A stretch of DNA of 10,608 bases from CAYZYO01 sp964482585 (GTDB lineage Bacteria; Bacillota; Syntrophomonadia; Syntrophomonadales; Syntrophomonadaceae): NCBI GenBank assembly GCA_964482585.1, contig CAYZYO010000085.1:1-10608 (forward strand). Direction: 5' to 3'. Shown piece by piece: positions 1-6,686 of this stretch (within the stretch, counting starts at the first letter, position 1; each line of letters starts with the position of its first letter). Position numbers and translations under genes: made by a program. The notes beneath the pieces were generated by a model that did not search any database, was not told where the DNA came from, and was given only the letters and a program-made list of their open reading frames with translations.

Positions 1-745
1 AAATATCTTCCGGGTAAAACACCTTTACCAGAAAAAGCCCATTTGGTAGTGCAGTTGGGCCTGCCAATGCCCTATCGCAAGCATCGATTATTTCTTGAAT
101 ATGCATTGGCGAATAATTCTTACGGCCAACCTCTAATAAAGTTCCTACTATTATTCTTACCATATGATATAAGAACCCATCGGCTTCTATATCAATTACC
201 AGAAATGGGCCCTGCTCTTTTAGGCTGCACATACTGACAAATCGGTCATAGCTCTTGGCCGAAGAACCACTGGCACAAAATGACTGAAAATTTTTTCTTC
301 CTTCTATTATTTTGCAGCCTTTCCTCATAGCACCGATATCTAACTCTTCTGTCGTACAAAAAGAATATTTTTTTAAAAAAGTCTGTCCACTACCGGAACG
401 GTAGATAAAATACGAATACCGTTTTTTTTGAGCATTGAATCGAGGATGAAATTTTTTTTTAACTTCGCAGCTTTTTAATACCTTGATGTCCGCAGGCAAT
501 AGACTATTAAGAGCAAATTTCCACTTTGCTGGAGGTATGGTCGATACAGTATCAAAAGCTATTACCTGTCCCAGGGCATGTACCCCAGAATCAGTGCGAC
601 CAGCGGCTGAAATAGAAATTCCCTCTCCAGTCAGCTCATATATTCTTTCTTCCAATTCCGCCTGTACTGTATGGGCATTTTTTTGAATCTGGAATCCGTG
701 ATAATTGCTACCATCATATTCGATAATCATTTTTATTCTTTTCAT
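1..745 (-). CDS. truA: tRNA pseudouridine(38-40) synthase TruA, 3' end cut by the window edge
   Basis: TruA isomerises uridines 38-40 of the tRNA anticodon stem-loop to pseudouridine in the cytoplasm. The reading frame stays open from the ATG at 743-745 to the left edge, giving 248 codons without a stop. The family usually runs to about 245-260 residues, so only the last few are missing. The N-terminus has the family pattern IIEYDG-NYHGFQIQ. The catalytic aspartate is D52 in AAGRTDSGVHALGQ. FHPRFNA, FLYHMVRIIVGTLLEVG and the C-terminal GLFLVKVFYP are also TruA hallmarks. The start has AGGAG six bases upstream. It lies 18 bp after ecfT, the usual Bacillota order ecfT-truA (rplM and rpsI would be expected next, outside the window). 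A run of nine A codes for three lysines before FHPRF; the frame is intact there. Identification is certain; only the end is unseen. Confidence 0.96.
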   Translation of the reverse strand, partial: MKRIKMIIEYDGSNYHGFQIQKNAHTVQAELEERIYELTGEGISISAAGRTDSGVHALGQVIAFDTVSTIPPAKWKFALNSLLPADIKVLKSCEVKKKFHPRFNAQKKRYSYFIYRSGSGQTFLKKYSFCTTEELDIGAMRKGCKIIEGRKNFQSFCASGSSAKSYDRFVSMCSLKEQGPFLVIDIEADGFLYHMVRIIVGTLLEVGRKNYSPMHIQEIIDACDRALAGPTALPNGLFLVKVFYPEDI

Positions 746-763
746 CTTTTTCTCCTAAAAGAT

Positions 764-1555
764 TTACCTGTAAATAAGAATCCCTATCGACACTGCTGAT
801 ATTAATAAAATATAACCATAATCTATCAGGCTAAATTTAGATTTATAAATATGGCTACAGCCTTCTCTCCCCTGGTAATATCTAGATTCCATGGCCTGGG
901 CCAAATCATAGGCCCGTTGAAAACAGCTGTTAAAAAGAGGCACTAAAATTGATATAATGCCTCGGGCTCTTTGCAGCAAGCTCCCATCTAACAAAGCTGC
1001 TCCTCGGCACATTTGGGCCTTTTTTATACGGTTAGTTTCCTCTATAAATATAGGTATGAACCTGAGGCTAATAGCTATAATCATAACCAGTTCATGTACT
1101 GGAAACCCTAATTTCTTTAAGGGTTTCATTATTTTTCCCATGCCGGTAGTGATAGCCCCCGGGGTCGTAGTCATGGTGAATATACTGACCAAAATAATAA
1201 GGGTTATTAGACGAATAGCGGTAGCCAATGCTGTCTGCAACCCCTCTATACTGATACTTAATAAATGTAAATCAATTAGTACACTGCCTTTTATCAATAT
1301 TAACTGTAGAAATACAGTCGCAATAATGATAAAAAAGAATGGTCTTATAGCTTCTACATAGCTGCTTAGTTTTAGTCTGCTTATAATTACCAGGAAACCA
1401 ATTATCATAGAAACTAGTCCCAATTGTACAGGATAGGCTGCAAGAAATACCGCCGGTACCATTAAGAATGTTGTTACTATTTTGCTCCTCGGATCTAACT
1501 TATGCAGTATGGAATCAGCCGGTATATACTGGCCTATACTAATGTTGCTAAACAT
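764..1555 (-). CDS. ecfT: ECF transporter T component (transmembrane coupling protein)
   Basis: EcfT is the membrane scaffold of energy-coupling factor vitamin and metal transporters. It joins the EcfA1/EcfA2 ATPases to exchangeable substrate-binding S components. The 263-residue length is normal. Hydrophobic segments lie near residues 26-58, 72-90, 112-130, 155-172 and 246-262. The two cytoplasmic coupling helices, whose arginine motifs dock in the ATPase grooves, are visible as KKAQMCRGAALLDG (R184) and AMESRYYQG (R225). The usual Ala-Arg-Gly of the first motif reads Cys-Arg-Gly here, and the second reads Ser-Arg-Tyr. FGFPVHEL-like and LRFIPIFIEET segments are also typical. The ATG has GGGG eight bases upstream. 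It follows ecfA2 by 64 bp and precedes truA by 18 bp. No S component is encoded nearby, as expected for a shared (group II) module, so the substrate cannot be named. Confidence 0.94.
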   Translation of the reverse strand: MFSNISIGQYIPADSILHKLDPRSKIVTTFLMVPAVFLAAYPVQLGLVSMIIGFLVIISRLKLSSYVEAIRPFFFIIIATVFLQLILIKGSVLIDLHLLSISIEGLQTALATAIRLITLIILVSIFTMTTTPGAITTGMGKIMKPLKKLGFPVHELVMIIAISLRFIPIFIEETNRIKKAQMCRGAALLDGSLLQRARGIISILVPLFNSCFQRAYDLAQAMESRYYQGREGCSHIYKSKFSLIDYGYILLISAVSIGILIYR

Positions 1556-1619
1556 AAGTATTTCCCCTTAAATCCCATTTTGTGGTTCTCTTGCTAAGCT
1601 TTCGTTTAACAAAACAAGA

Positions 1620-2501
1620 TCAGCTCCTGCTTTTATCACCTCTGGAGCTCGTTTTTAACCTTTTAGCTATTTCTAGACCCGCTTGTTGAGGCGTTCTAAC
1701 TGCCGTATTTAACCCCCAGCCCCTGTTATTTAATTGATATATTAGACCCTGAAACACAGGTACTTCTATAAAGTGTTCTTTAAGCAGTTTATAATATTTT
1801 GTCAGTAAACTGGTATCCTCAAGTAAAATTAACCCACCATCTTTTAACAGCATTATTCTATCACATATGCGAGTTAAGTAATATAAGTTATGGGATACAA
1901 TTACTATTGTAGTCATGTGCTTCTGGTTTAGAACTTTGAGCTTATCTATAAGGACTTCGCTACCTTCAAAGTCCAGCCCACTGGTAGGCTCATCCAATAA
2001 CAGATAACCGGGCTTTAAAGCAAGGATTCCAGCAATAGCTACCCTTCGTTTTTCACCACTGCTAAGAGTATTAGTCGGTCTATCTTTAAACAATTCAAAG
2101 GAAAGACCTACTCCGTCTAATGCTTCTCTGATCCTTTTCTCAGTCTCCCAGGAATCTATTCCTAGATTCCTGGGACCAAAAGCAATTTCATCATAGACTC
2201 TTAATTCAAAAATCTGCTGTTCGGGATGCTGGAATGCCAGGCCTACCTTCTGCCTGAGGCCTTTTAGTTCTTTCTTGGTTAAGCTCTTTATGTTCTGGTT
2301 ATCTACCCAAACCCTACCTTTAGTAGGTTTAATAAGCCCATTTAATATTTGTAGAAGAGTTGATTTGCCAGAACCCTGAAGACCTATAATTCCTAAAATC
2401 TCATTATCATGTATATCAAAAGTCAGGTCTTTTAAAGCTTGCCTGGCAAATGGGGTGCCTTTTTGGTATATATAAGACACGTTATCTATCTTAATTGACA
2501 T
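1620..2501 (-). CDS. ecfA2: ECF transporter ATPase EcfA2
   Basis: This is the second ATPase of the ECF heterodimer; it hydrolyses ATP to drive vitamin uptake through EcfT and an S component. The 293-residue protein has Walker A at G40-T48 (GLQGSGKST), Q-loop glutamine Q91 in VGLAFQHPEQQIF, a signature at 146-150, Walker B ending LLLD170-E171 and the H-loop histidine H204. Q91, the FQHPEQQ context and EIAFGPRNLG are typical of EcfA2 rather than EcfA1. The signature reads LSSGE instead of LSGGE/Q, a mild departure. The last 40 or so residues are basic and vary within the family. The ATG lies inside the end of ecfA1, a 16-bp overlap, with GGTGG seven bases upstream, so the two ATPases are translationally coupled in equal amounts. 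Confidence 0.94.
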   Translation of the reverse strand: MSIKIDNVSYIYQKGTPFARQALKDLTFDIHDNEILGIIGLQGSGKSTLLQILNGLIKPTKGRVWVDNQNIKSLTKKELKGLRQKVGLAFQHPEQQIFELRVYDEIAFGPRNLGIDSWETEKRIREALDGVGLSFELFKDRPTNTLSSGEKRRVAIAGILALKPGYLLLDEPTSGLDFEGSEVLIDKLKVLNQKHMTTIVIVSHNLYYLTRICDRIMLLKDGGLILLEDTSLLTKYYKLLKEHFIEVPVFQGLIYQLNNRGWGLNTAVRTPQQAGLEIAKRLKTSSRGDKSRS

Positions 2502-3313
2502 AATTCGTCCACCAAAACTCTAATATCGTAAGTTTGTTTTAGCATCGCGCTGCCCATTTGCGAGTTTATAGTTTTTATAATGGTACTTATCTCCATAGGT
2601 TCTATACCCATGTCTTTTAACAGTTCAACTTCTTTTACTATTAATTCCGGAGAACCTTGAAATATTAGTTTACCTTTGTCCAGCACTATTACCCGGTCAG
2701 CTCTTATTATTTCCCCGGGGTCATGGGTTGTTAGTACCAGGGTTATTCCTTCTTTCTCCTTGAGTTCTATTAAAATGTCTATTACTTCTCTCCGTCCCCT
2801 GGTATCTAACATAGACGTAGGTTCATCTAGCACCATATATTTTGGTTTCATCGCCAATATGCCTGCGATAGCCACCCTTTGTTTTTGTCCCCCAGACAAA
2901 AGTAAAGGAGGATGCTGGGCAAAATCCTCCATTGACACTTTTTTAAGAGCACTATCTACTCTCTGTCTTATTTCATTAGTTGATAATCCTAAATTCTCCG
3001 GTCCAAAAGCTACATCTTCTTCCACAATATTAGATATAAAATGATTGTCAGGTACAGGTAATAAAAGCCCCACCCTTTTTTTTATCTCGGTATAGTTTAA
3101 AGGATTGGTAATATCCATTCCGTCAACCTCTATCTTCCCTTCCTGCGGATACAGCAATCCATTCAATAATCGCGTTAGTGTCGATTTCCCTGAACCGTTT
3201 CTCCCGAGTATCCCGACAAATTCACCTTCCCTAATATCAAGATTTAAATTCGCAATCGCTGGTAAATTTTCTTTGGAAGAATACCAGTAACTCACATTCA
3301 TCAGCTGTATCAT
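2486..3313 (-). CDS. ecfA1: ECF transporter ATPase EcfA1, with an altered Q-loop
   Basis: This is the first ATPase of the ECF vitamin transporter, partner of EcfA2. The 275-residue protein has Walker A at 37-45 (GRNGSGKST, K43), signature LSGGQ at 139-143, Walker B ending VLD163-E164 and H-loop H197. The segment 99-109 (EDVAFGPENLG) is typical of EcfA1. The odd point is the Q-loop: where the family reads VGxVFQNPDNQ, this protein reads VGLLLPVPDNH, with proline 86 (codon CCT at 3056-3058) in place of the glutamine that couples the gamma-phosphate site to the membrane subunit. The flanking VG and PDN are intact, so a frameshift does not explain it. The ATG is three bases after the rplQ stop with no strong Shine-Dalgarno site, suggesting coupling to rplQ translation. 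Family assignment is firm; whether this subunit still hydrolyses ATP normally is open. Confidence 0.94.
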   Translation of the reverse strand: MIQLMNVSYWYSSKENLPAIANLNLDIREGEFVGILGRNGSGKSTLTRLLNGLLYPQEGKIEVDGMDITNPLNYTEIKKRVGLLLPVPDNHFISNIVEEDVAFGPENLGLSTNEIRQRVDSALKKVSMEDFAQHPPLLLSGGQKQRVAIAGILAMKPKYMVLDEPTSMLDTRGRREVIDILIELKEKEGITLVLTTHDPGEIIRADRVIVLDKGKLIFQGSPELIVKEVELLKDMGIEPMEISTIIKTINSQMGSAMLKQTYDIRVLVDELCQLR

Positions 3314-3316
3314 TTT

Positions 3317-3658
3317 TTAATCAACCAGTTCTAGGATAGCCATAGGAGCACCATCACCTTTACGGAAGCCCATTTTTATTATCCTCGTGTATCCTCCTTG
3401 ACGTTCACGGTAACGGTCAGCAATCTCAGTAAATAATTTATGCACCACCATTTCATTCATGATATAGGAATGGGCCTGCCTTCTAGAATGTAAATCTCCT
3501 TTTTTCCCTAGAGTAATCATCTTATCAGCTATTTTTTTGATTTCTTTAGCTCTGGTCTCAGTGGTATTTATTTTCTCACTATCTAATAATGAGGTAACAG
3601 AATTCCTTAACATGGCTCTTCTATGGTCGCTTCTGAGTCCTAATCTGCGGTAGCTCAA
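3317..3658 (-). CDS. rplQ: 50S ribosomal protein L17
   Basis: L17 is a large-subunit protein at the base of the exit-tunnel face of the 50S ribosome. The 113-residue product is the normal bacterial length and starts with the family hallmark YRRLGL-SDHRRAMLRN. TTETRAKEIKKIADKMITLGKKGD is followed by the typical C-terminal pattern GGYTRI-K-GFRKGDGAPMAILELV. The start is TTG at 3656-3658, with GGAGGG about eight bases upstream; no in-frame ATG would preserve the conserved N-terminus. It lies 15 bp after rpoA and 3 bp before ecfA1. No terminator fits in that gap, so the ECF genes are expected to be read through from the alpha block. Confidence 0.97.
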   Translation of the reverse strand: MSYRRLGLRSDHRRAMLRNSVTSLLDSEKINTTETRAKEIKKIADKMITLGKKGDLHSRRQAHSYIMNEMVVHKLFTEIADRYRERQGGYTRIIKMGFRKGDGAPMAILELVD

Positions 3659-3673
3659 TATAGACCCTCCTTT

Positions 3674-4624
3674 CTAATCCTCTGTTTTTTTGAAAGATAA
3701 GTCTAGTTCTTTTAGTTTCCTTTCAATTTCTTCCAGGGATTTTTGCCCTAGATTTCTTATCTTGCTCATTTCTTCCCGGGTCTTCTCAATTAAATCTCCC
3801 ACGGTGTTGATATTTGCTCGCTTAAGACCATTGGAAGCACGAACCGAGAGCTCTAATTCTTCAATCAGCATCTCCAGAACCTTATCCTTCTTTTCCTCTT
3901 CTTTCTCAACCAGTATTTCTACTTCAGCATAGGTATCATTTATTTCAGTGAAAAGCTTTAAATACTCAATAAGTATTTGCGCAGATAAACTTATTGCTTC
4001 TTCCGGATTTATACTACCGTTAGTCCAAACCTCAAGTGTAAGACTGTCAAAATCAGTTCTTTTGCCAACCCGGGCATTATCAACTGTATAATTGACTCTG
4101 GTTACTGGTGTATAAATCGAGTCAATTGGTATTAAACCTACAATTTCCTCATTTTTTATTGGCTGTTGATCTGCACTAACATATCCCCGACCACGTTCTA
4201 CAGTCATTTCTATTTCTAGTTTTCCGTCCTGGTCAAGAGTGGCAATATGAAGATCCGGGTTTAGAACTTCAATTTCTGCATCAGGTTCAATATCTCCAGC
4301 TGTAACTTCCTTAGGCCCCATCTGTTCAAGTCGTATGATTTTACGCTCACTGCTGCCATAATTAAGCACCATTTTTTTTAGATTTAATATTATCTCTGTT
4401 GTGTCCTCCACTACACTAGGGATAGTCGAAAATTCATGTAAAACTCCATCAATTTTTATTGAGGTAACTGCAGCACCCGGTAGTGACGATAATAGTACCC
4501 TCCGCAATGAATTACCTAAAGTTGTGCCATATCCTCTTTCTAAAGGCTCAATTATAAATTTACCGTAATTTCTATCCGATTCTTTCTCTACACATTCAAT
4601 ACGAGGTTTTTCCATCTCTAGCAT
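3674..4624 (-). CDS. rpoA: DNA-directed RNA polymerase alpha subunit
   Basis: The alpha dimer nucleates RNA polymerase assembly, and its C-terminal domain contacts UP elements and activators. The 316-residue length is standard. The N-terminal assembly domain (about 1-235) carries GYGTTLGNSLRRVLLSSLPG at 31-50, ILNLKK and VERGRGYV. A charged linker (about 238-250) leads to the C-terminal domain (about 250-312), with LSVRASN at 259-265 and RNLGQKSLEEI at 290-300. By alignment from memory with E. coli, R262, N265, G293, K295 and S296 match the DNA-binding residues R265, N268, G296, K298 and S299. C269 is replaced by glycine (G266). The first ATG (4622-4624) is chosen over the fourth-codon ATG because AGGAGGGG lies eight bases upstream and MLE-EKPRIE is the family start. 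A 75-bp gap separates it from rpsD, wider than most gaps here. Confidence 0.98.
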   Translation of the reverse strand: MLEMEKPRIECVEKESDRNYGKFIIEPLERGYGTTLGNSLRRVLLSSLPGAAVTSIKIDGVLHEFSTIPSVVEDTTEIILNLKKMVLNYGSSERKIIRLEQMGPKEVTAGDIEPDAEIEVLNPDLHIATLDQDGKLEIEMTVERGRGYVSADQQPIKNEEIVGLIPIDSIYTPVTRVNYTVDNARVGKRTDFDSLTLEVWTNGSINPEEAISLSAQILIEYLKLFTEINDTYAEVEILVEKEEEKKDKVLEMLIEELELSVRASNGLKRANINTVGDLIEKTREEMSKIRNLGQKSLEEIERKLKELDLSFKKTED

Positions 4625-4699
4625 TAATTTATCCCCTCCTTTTTTCTATACAGCACCTTATTTGCTCGTATTTTATTTTTAAGTGCCTGTTAGAGGTTG

Positions 4700-5329
4700 C
4701 TATCTAGAGTAGAGTTCAACTATAAGCTGTTCATAAATTTGAGTGTCAATCTGCTCTCTCGTTGGATATGCCTGAACACTTCCGGTCAGGTTCTCAACAT
4801 CAACACTGAGCCATTCTGGTGGTGTCTTATAGGTAGCCTGATCTTTTATCTCTTGAAATTTTGGAGATTCTTTGCTCTTCTCTTTTACCTGAATTATGTC
4901 ACCAATTTTTACCATCATCGATGGAATGCTGGCCTTTTTTCCATTGAGAGTAAAATGGCCATGGTTAACTAACTGGCGAGCCTCTTTACGAGAAGAGGCA
5001 AAACCCAACCTGAAAACAACATTATCTAAACGCCTTTCCAGAAGTATCAATAGATTTTCTCCGGTAATGCCCTGCTGGCGATCGGCTTTTTTAAAATAAT
5101 TTCTAAATTGTTTTTCCAGTATTCCGTAGATCCTTCTGGTTTTTTGTTTTTCTCTTAACTGTAGTCCATACTCAGTAGGCTTCTGTCTTCTTCCTCGACC
5201 ATGTTCGCCGGGTATATATGGTTTTCTTTCTATCGCACATTTTTCCGAATAACATCTATCTCCTTTTAAGAACAGTTTCTCTCCTTCCCGGCGGCACTGA
5301 CGACACACTGAATCTGTATATCTTCCCAC
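4700..5329 (-). CDS. rpsD: 30S ribosomal protein S4, zinc-binding (four-cysteine) form
   Basis: S4 binds 16S rRNA early in 30S assembly and helps form the mRNA entry site. The 209-residue protein has the N-terminal zinc motif of the C+ form: C9, C12, C26 and C31. GEHGRGRR and the S4 RNA-binding domain (about 99-160, RRLDNVVFRLGFA... through VKIGDIIQVKE) follow, ending in QLIVELYSR. The start is GTG at 5327-5329. An AAGG seven bases upstream is better spaced than the stronger GGAGG twelve bases away. In many Bacillota rpsD is monocistronic elsewhere; here it sits between rpsK and rpoA, as in many Clostridia and in E. coli. S4 is a known autogenous repressor in several bacteria, but I see no recognisable S4 operator. 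Confidence 0.97.
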   Translation of the reverse strand: MGRYTDSVCRQCRREGEKLFLKGDRCYSEKCAIERKPYIPGEHGRGRRQKPTEYGLQLREKQKTRRIYGILEKQFRNYFKKADRQQGITGENLLILLERRLDNVVFRLGFASSRKEARQLVNHGHFTLNGKKASIPSMMVKIGDIIQVKEKSKESPKFQEIKDQATYKTPPEWLSVDVENLTGSVQAYPTREQIDTQIYEQLIVELYSR

Positions 5330-5346
5330 TTTGTTACCTTACCTCC

Positions 5347-5739
5347 TTAAACTCTTCTTCTTTTTGGTGGTCTACATCCATTATGTGGAATAGGAGTAAC
5401 GTCTTTAATCATGTTTACTTCTAAGCCTGCAGCTTGTAAAGACCTAATAGCAGCTTCGCGTCCTGCTCCAGGGCCTTTAACATAACACTCTACTTCTTTT
5501 AACCCATGCTCCATGGCTGATTTTGCAGCTGTTTCCGCAGCCTGCTGGGCCGCAAATGGTGTGCTCTTTCTTGATCCTTTAAACCCAACAGTTCCGGCAC
5601 TGGCCCAGGCAATAGCATTACCCCGCTTATCCGTAATAGAGATTAATGTATTATTAAATGTTGATTTAATATGGGCTATACCCTGTTCAATATTCTTTTT
5701 TTCGCGTCTTTTTACCCTAGTCCTAGTTTTTCGCGCCAC
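5347..5739 (-). CDS. rpsK: 30S ribosomal protein S11
   Basis: S11 lies on the 30S platform and contacts 16S rRNA near the mRNA exit. The 130-residue protein shows the family core: HIKSTFNNTLISITD at 23-37, WASAGTVGFKGSRKSTPFAAQ at 45-65, VKGPGAGREAAIRSLQAAGL at 88-105 and the basic end PPKRRRV. The Asn-Gly pair at N120-G121 in PHNGCRPPK matches the asparagine reported to become isoaspartate in E. coli S11. The start is GTG (5737-5739) with GGAGG eight bases upstream. It lies 21 bp after rpsM, and its TAA stop abuts the Shine-Dalgarno sequence of rpsD (17-bp gap), so the three are tightly coupled. Confidence 0.98.
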   Translation of the reverse strand: MARKTRTRVKRREKKNIEQGIAHIKSTFNNTLISITDKRGNAIAWASAGTVGFKGSRKSTPFAAQQAAETAAKSAMEHGLKEVECYVKGPGAGREAAIRSLQAAGLEVNMIKDVTPIPHNGCRPPKRRRV

Positions 5740-5760
5740 TAAGTAAACCTCCTTTTAAGG

Positions 5761-6129
5761 CTATTTTTTCTTGCCTCCTGCCGTACGCTTGGGACCTTTT
5801 CGCGTGCGTGCATTGGTCTTGGTCTTTTGTCCTCTAACCGGTAAACCACGTCGATGACGTATACCCCTGTAGCAACCTAGATCCATTAATCTTTTAATAT
5901 CCATGCTAACCTGCCTGCGTAGATCGCCCTCGACCTGGTATTTTTTTTCTATTATATCTCTTAATCTGGCGATTTCTTCCTCGGTTAAATCTTTCACTCT
6001 TGTACTCGGATTTATACTTGCTTCTTCTAATATCTGCCTGGAAGAAGATTTCCCTATACCAAATATATACGTAAGAGATATTTCTACCCTTTTGTCCCGG
6101 GGTAAATCTACCCCCGCTATTCTTGCCAA
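5761..6129 (-). CDS. rpsM: 30S ribosomal protein S13
   Basis: S13 sits in the 30S head and contacts the P-site tRNA and the 50S bridge. The 122-residue product begins ARIAGVDLPRDKRVEISLTYI, followed by IFGIGKSSSRQIL (23-34), a helical middle, YRGIRHRRGLPVRGQKTKTNARTRKG (about 87-112) and a basic tail ending GGKKK that reaches the tRNA. The start is TTG (6127-6129), supported by AGAGAGGTGA with about seven bases between AGGTG and the codon. It is preceded by an unusually long 132-bp gap after rpmJ (described separately) and followed 21 bp later by rpsK. Confidence 0.97.
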   Translation of the reverse strand: MARIAGVDLPRDKRVEISLTYIFGIGKSSSRQILEEASINPSTRVKDLTEEEIARLRDIIEKKYQVEGDLRRQVSMDIKRLMDLGCYRGIRHRRGLPVRGQKTKTNARTRKGPKRTAGGKKK

Positions 6130-6261
6130 ATCCTTTCACCTCTCTTTAGATATGGGTTTTTATTACCCTTATTTCACGCTTTACCTGGATTGTTAGTTTT
6201 ATCTACATAATTATTGAGAGTCTGTCTAATTTAAGTAACTGCAGCTAATGGTTAACTATAC
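6130..6261 (-). other. 132-bp rpmJ-rpsM spacer with a weak promoter-like pair
   Basis: This gap is several times longer than most gaps in this cluster and holds no open reading frame of note. On the coding strand, TAGACA (6223-6228) is followed 17 bases later by TAGATA (6200-6205): five of six matches to the -35 consensus but only three of six to the -10. A short GGGT/ACCC hairpin and the rpsM ribosome binding site lie further downstream. In E. coli a pseudoknot bound by S4 precedes rpsM, but I cannot fold this sequence into that structure by eye. It may hold an internal promoter or leader for the alpha block, or neither. Confidence 0.3.
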
Positions 6262-6375
6262 TTACCCCTGGACCTGCTTGTGTTTAGGGTTTTCACATAT
6301 CACCATTACCTTGCCCTTGCGTTTAATTATTTTACATTTTTCACACATGGGCTTAACCGATGGTTTAACTTTCAC
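6262..6375 (-). CDS. rpmJ: 50S ribosomal protein L36, zinc-ribbon form
   Basis: L36 is the smallest 50S protein and stabilises 23S rRNA near the peptidyl-transferase region. The gene encodes 37 residues starting MKVKPSVKPMCEKCK and ending HKQVQG. The zinc ligands C11, C14, C27 and H32 are all present, so this is the zinc-binding (C+) form rather than the zinc-free paralogue. The start is GTG (6373-6375) with a strong AAGGAGG and seven bases of spacing. The stop is TAA at 6262-6264. It follows infA by 92 bp and precedes rpsM by 132 bp, so it is flanked by the two longest gaps of the alpha block. Confidence 0.96.
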   Translation of the reverse strand: MKVKPSVKPMCEKCKIIKRKGKVMVICENPKHKQVQG

Positions 6376-6446
6376 AATTATACCTCCTTAAATAAAAAGC
6401 ACAAATTTATATAATAAGAATTTCCCTTTAGCTCCAAAAATTTTAT

Positions 6447-6480
6447 CCGGTTTGATTAAAATAAGGCCTACTTAAACCGG
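6447..6480 (-). other. Inverted repeat at the end of infA
   Basis: CCGGTTT and AAACCGG form a perfect 7-bp stem with a 20-base loop; the first arm contains the last sense codons of infA and its TAG stop lies in the loop. On the coding strand a TTTTT tract follows a few bases after the stem. This could be a weak attenuator or an RNA-processing site between infA and rpmJ. It is too weak, and the T tract too far from the stem, for a confident intrinsic terminator, and rpmJ onwards must still be expressed. Confidence 0.3.
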
Positions 6481-6686
6481 TAGGTAATTCTGCCCCGGTT
6501 CAAATCATAGGGTGATAATTGTACCATTACTTTATCCCCCGGTAGTATCCGGATAAAGTTCATTCTCATTTTTCCAGAAATATGGGCGAGGACCTTATGG
6601 CCATTTTCTAGTTCCACCCTGAACATGGCATTAGGCAGCGGTTCAAGAACTTTTCCCTCGACCTCGATAACATCTTCTTTAGCCAT
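6468..6686 (-). CDS. infA: Translation initiation factor IF-1
   Basis: IF-1 binds the 30S A site during initiation and works with IF-2 and IF-3. The 72-residue length is exactly that of the family, and the whole protein is one S1-type OB fold. Diagnostic segments are MAKEDVIEVEGKV, LPNAMFRVELENGHKVLAHISGKMR (about 18-42), IRILPGDKV and the end SPYDLNRGRITYRFK. The ATG (6684-6686) directly abuts the TAA of the KOW gene (TAAATG), and its AGGAGG lies inside that gene's last codons, so infA translation is coupled to the KOW gene. If the KOW gene is poorly initiated (it appears to use ATT), infA output could be affected. Confidence 0.98.
   Translation of the reverse strand: MAKEDVIEVEGKVLEPLPNAMFRVELENGHKVLAHISGKMRMNFIRILPGDKVMVQLSPYDLNRGRITYRFK

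Noticed and set aside
455..475. Run of nine A in truA and of eight A in ecfA1 as possible phase-variation sites.
   Set aside because: Both genes are intact in frame, and housekeeping genes are unlikely to be phase-variable; lysine-rich coding explains them.
957..1361. 134-codon open frame on the plus strand opposite ecfT, and similar plus-strand frames elsewhere.
   Set aside because: They lie antisense to firmly identified genes, lack ribosome binding sites and have no recognisable family; they are shadows of the minus-strand coding.
3300..3330. Terminator between rplQ and the ECF genes.
   Set aside because: The gap is only three bases with no inverted repeat, so rplQ and ecfA1 are most likely co-transcribed.
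4652..4688. Imperfect stem in the rpsD-rpoA gap (AGCACCTTA with TAAGTGCC).
   Set aside because: About seven pairs with a bulge and a roughly 20-base AT-rich loop; no T tract, so chance is likely.
5906..6139. 77-codon minus-strand frame overlapping rpsM in another frame.
   Set aside because: Full overlap with the conserved S13 sequence; composition is a frame shadow.
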